Shown in pieces: positions 62,476 through 64,000 of a stretch of 64,000 bases of DNA. A model generated the notes under the pieces. That model saw only the letters and a program-made list of their open reading frames with translations. It was not told where the DNA came from and did no database searches. Made by a program: the position numbers and the translations under genes. Source of the stretch: Bacillota bacterium (GTDB taxonomy: Bacteria; Bacillota; Desulfotomaculia; Desulfotomaculales; Desulfohalotomaculaceae); contig VENI01000005.1 in NCBI GenBank assembly GCA_009711615.1, positions 1 through 64,000 on the forward strand. Reading direction: 5' to 3'. Within the stretch, counting starts at the first letter, position 1, and every line of letters begins with the position of its first letter.

Positions 62476-63243
62476 TTATCCCGCGTATGGATGACGAAAA
62501 ACCGGTGGTCTTAAAATTGGCCACTGCAATGGTGGCATAGGTTCAGGTCTGGGTCGCTCGGTTCTAGTTATTTGGGGATCTGTCCTGGGTCGCTCAATTC
62601 TGGTTTCTTTGTGTTCTTGAACTTCTTTACTGCTTTTAGTTCTCATTGGTAACGTCGTTATCTTCTCACTTTCCAATGCTTCTTCTACATTCTTGGTTTT
62701 CTTTTTAAGACGGTACTCTTTTACCATGCTCGCGACACCCACTGATGCTAATCCAAGCACTAACGCTCCTCCCCCGGCCAGTAGGGCTGTGGTTAATACA
62801 CCAATGGACTTGGTTTCGGCCCCTGGGTCCGTTATCTTAAAAAAGTCACTCAGTTTGGGCTCAGTAGTATGTTTCCAGGTTCCTTCTTCCCCTTCATCTT
62901 CTTTAAACTCATCAATAATTAATTCCCATTCAGTTTTGTCGTTATCTATATACAAGTCCTTGTTTGCTACGATATCTTTTTCTGCAGGCACTTCTAAATC
63001 TACTAAATCATGTTCTAGATCATCTTTTTTAGCAATTAAATTATCTAGCATATTGGAAATAGAGTTCAACATTTTTGATGCCTCATCATTCGGGCTACTG
63101 CTCTTCTGCTGCACTGTTACCTCTTCTTTGTAAGTTTTGTTATAGTCATCATCGGTTACCAATTCAAAATCCATGTCCCCGTAATCAAGCTCTTCACTCT
63201 CCAGATCTTCCATGACACTCTCATGATAATGCTTTTCTTTCAC
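62476..63243 (-). CDS. single-span membrane protein of unknown function
   Basis: This ~255-residue protein has no recognised domain. The first ~145 residues are strongly acidic with a short coiled-coil-like stretch (MLNSISNMLDNLIAKKDDLE). One hydrophobic segment follows (VLTTALLAGGGALVLGLASV), then a basic region (KEYRLKKKTKN) and a C-terminus rich in Pro/Arg/Glu with a repeated word (ERPRTDPQ, ERPRPEP), ending PPVFRHPYAG. GTG 63243 is eight bases after TTGGAGG; earlier ATGs lack spacing. No partner is evident; convergent with the rhamnose operon. Confidence 0.75.
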   Translation of the reverse strand: MKEKHYHESVMEDLESEELDYGDMDFELVTDDDYNKTYKEEVTVQQKSSSPNDEASKMLNSISNMLDNLIAKKDDLEHDLVDLEVPAEKDIVANKDLYIDNDKTEWELIIDEFKEDEGEEGTWKHTTEPKLSDFFKITDPGAETKSIGVLTTALLAGGGALVLGLASVGVASMVKEYRLKKKTKNVEEALESEKITTLPMRTKSSKEVQEHKETRIERPRTDPQITRTERPRPEPMPPLQWPILRPPVFRHPYAG

Positions 63244-63388
63244 TGCCATCTCCTCCAAACCATTTTCTAGCATCACCTCAAAGACATATAAATGCACTTA
63301 TAAAACACCTGTTTCTACAGAATATTTTCAGAAGTGGTTAATTGTGACAAAACTTCGCAAAAACAACATATTAATTTATGGAAAAAAA

Positions 63389-63412
63389 GAAGCAGCTGAT
63401 TTCAGCTGCTTC
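63389..63412 (-). terminator. terminator of the dehydrogenase gene
   Basis: GAAGCAGCTGA pairs with TCAGCTGCTTC around a 2-nt loop (extendable), followed on the minus strand by TTTTTTTCC. Confidence 0.85.
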
Positions 63413-63452
63413 TACATATATATTAAGGGGGAGTTAAAGAGTTAGAATTGGA

Positions 63453-64000
63453 CTAACCCATATTGGCAATGATAGCTTCTGTTAGTTCGGTAGTTGTTGA
63501 ACTACCTCCCAAGTCTTTTGTTTTGTATTTCCCTTCCTGCAACACCCTAACCATTGCTTGATAAATAGTCTCTGCTGCTTTATGCTCACCCAAGTGCTGC
63601 AGCATTAATGATGCAGACTGAATAATCGCCAACGGATTGGCCAAGTCTTGGCCAGCTATATCCGGGGCACTGCCGTGCACTGATTCAAATATGGCATACT
63701 CGGTTCCAATGTTAGCCCCGGGAGCTAAACCCAAGCCTCCAATTAAACCTGCACACAGATCTGAGATAATATCTCCATATAGATTTGGCATTACCATAAC
63801 GTCAAAAGTCTTAGGGTCTTGCACCAGTTTCATGCTGGTGGCATCAACTATTGCTTCCTCGTAATCTATTTCAGGATACTGAGAAGCCACCTGCCTGGCA
63901 CATTCCAAAAACAAACCGTCACTAAGCTTCATAATGTTTGCTTTATGTACTGCTGTAACCTTTTTTCTATCGTGCTTTAATGCATATGCAAAGGCAAAGC
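63453..64000 (-). CDS. isocitrate/isopropylmalate-family dehydrogenase, C-terminal part
   Basis: The reading frame enters from the right edge; only the last ~182 residues are present. The visible [17 protein letters not shown] (catalytic lysine helix), [16 protein letters not shown] (metal-binding aspartates) and [20 protein letters not shown] (NAD-type adenosine loop) identify an NAD-dependent isocitrate or 3-isopropylmalate dehydrogenase. The [10 protein letters not shown] form and [11 protein letters not shown] end favour NAD-isocitrate dehydrogenase. An internal ATG at 63932 is not the real start. Confidence 0.9.
   Translation of the reverse strand, partial: FAFAYALKHDRKKVTAVHKANIMKLSDGLFLECARQVASQYPEIDYEEAIVDATSMKLVQDPKTFDVMVMPNLYGDIISDLCAGLIGGLGLAPGANIGTEYAIFESVHGSAPDIAGQDLANPLAIIQSASLMLQHLGEHKAAETIYQAMVRVLQEGKYKTKDLGGSSTTTELTEAIIANMG

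Overview
The window reads as a chromosomal segment of an anaerobic, endospore-forming Clostridia bacterium, most likely of the Desulfotomaculum/Peptococcaceae type. This is inferred from several things: conserved Firmicutes gene neighbourhoods (alaS-ireB-ruvX-yrzB; iscR-iscS-iscU-mnmA; recJ-apt-relA-dtd followed further on by hisS-aspS; 6S RNA between aspS and tcdA), strong AGGAGG ribosome binding sites with many TTG/GTG starts, a YjcZ-like sporulation miniprotein, and a lactate-oxidation locus built from lactate permease, GlcD/Fe-S, LUD and CCG-domain proteins. No phage, IS transposase or CRISPR was seen.

Layout. 1-480: 5' end of a 16S rRNA gene on the minus strand with tandem rRNA promoters. 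485-2769: cysK-like gene and hflX. 3000-12314: lactate/2-hydroxyacid utilisation locus (FMN 2-hydroxyacid dehydrogenase, lactate permease, FAD dehydrogenase, Fe-S/CCG protein, LUD protein, fused LUD/Fe-S/CCG protein, GntR/FCD regulator) with a candidate operator before its first gene. 12326-25713: minus-strand housekeeping genes (VanW, DUF1292, ruvX, a ferredoxin-fused aldo/keto reductase, ireB, alaS, AI-2E-type permease, mnmA, iscU, iscS, iscR, rarA). 25832-31012: trxA, tcdA, a 6S RNA, aspS and hisS behind a T-box. 31025-40328: ECF sigma/anti-sigma pair, DUF896, HAD, MBL hydrolase, dtd, relA, apt, recJ. 40478-45283: two CrcB subunits, a small winged-helix protein, a polar amino-acid ABC transporter and an EamA permease.

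45417-62451 is the accessory part: a sugar-nucleotide transferase/phosphomutase-like protein, a GT4 glycosyltransferase, a stand-alone starch-binding-like (CBM25-type) module, two paralogous coiled-coil repeat proteins (one with seven near-identical 135-bp repeats and a C-terminal head), two large GT2/TPR glycosyltransferases (one with three GT2 domains), a complete dTDP-L-rhamnose set (rfbD, rfbA, rfbC-like, rfbB) and another glycosyltransferase. I propose that this makes a glycosylated fibrous surface layer. Sigma-K-like promoter signatures before the two repeat-protein genes and the first GT2 gene suggest the late-sporulating mother cell, so the spore surface is the favoured location. This is inference and the best candidate for an undescribed system here. 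62476-64000: a membrane protein of unknown function and the 3' part of an isocitrate/isopropylmalate-family dehydrogenase.

The intergenic regions carry two families of dispersed short repeats (a GGAGTCA/TGACTCC-rich element and an AT-rich ATTCTTCATT/TTTTCATTTTA element). Two genes (rarA, mnmA) end inside copies of these repeats.
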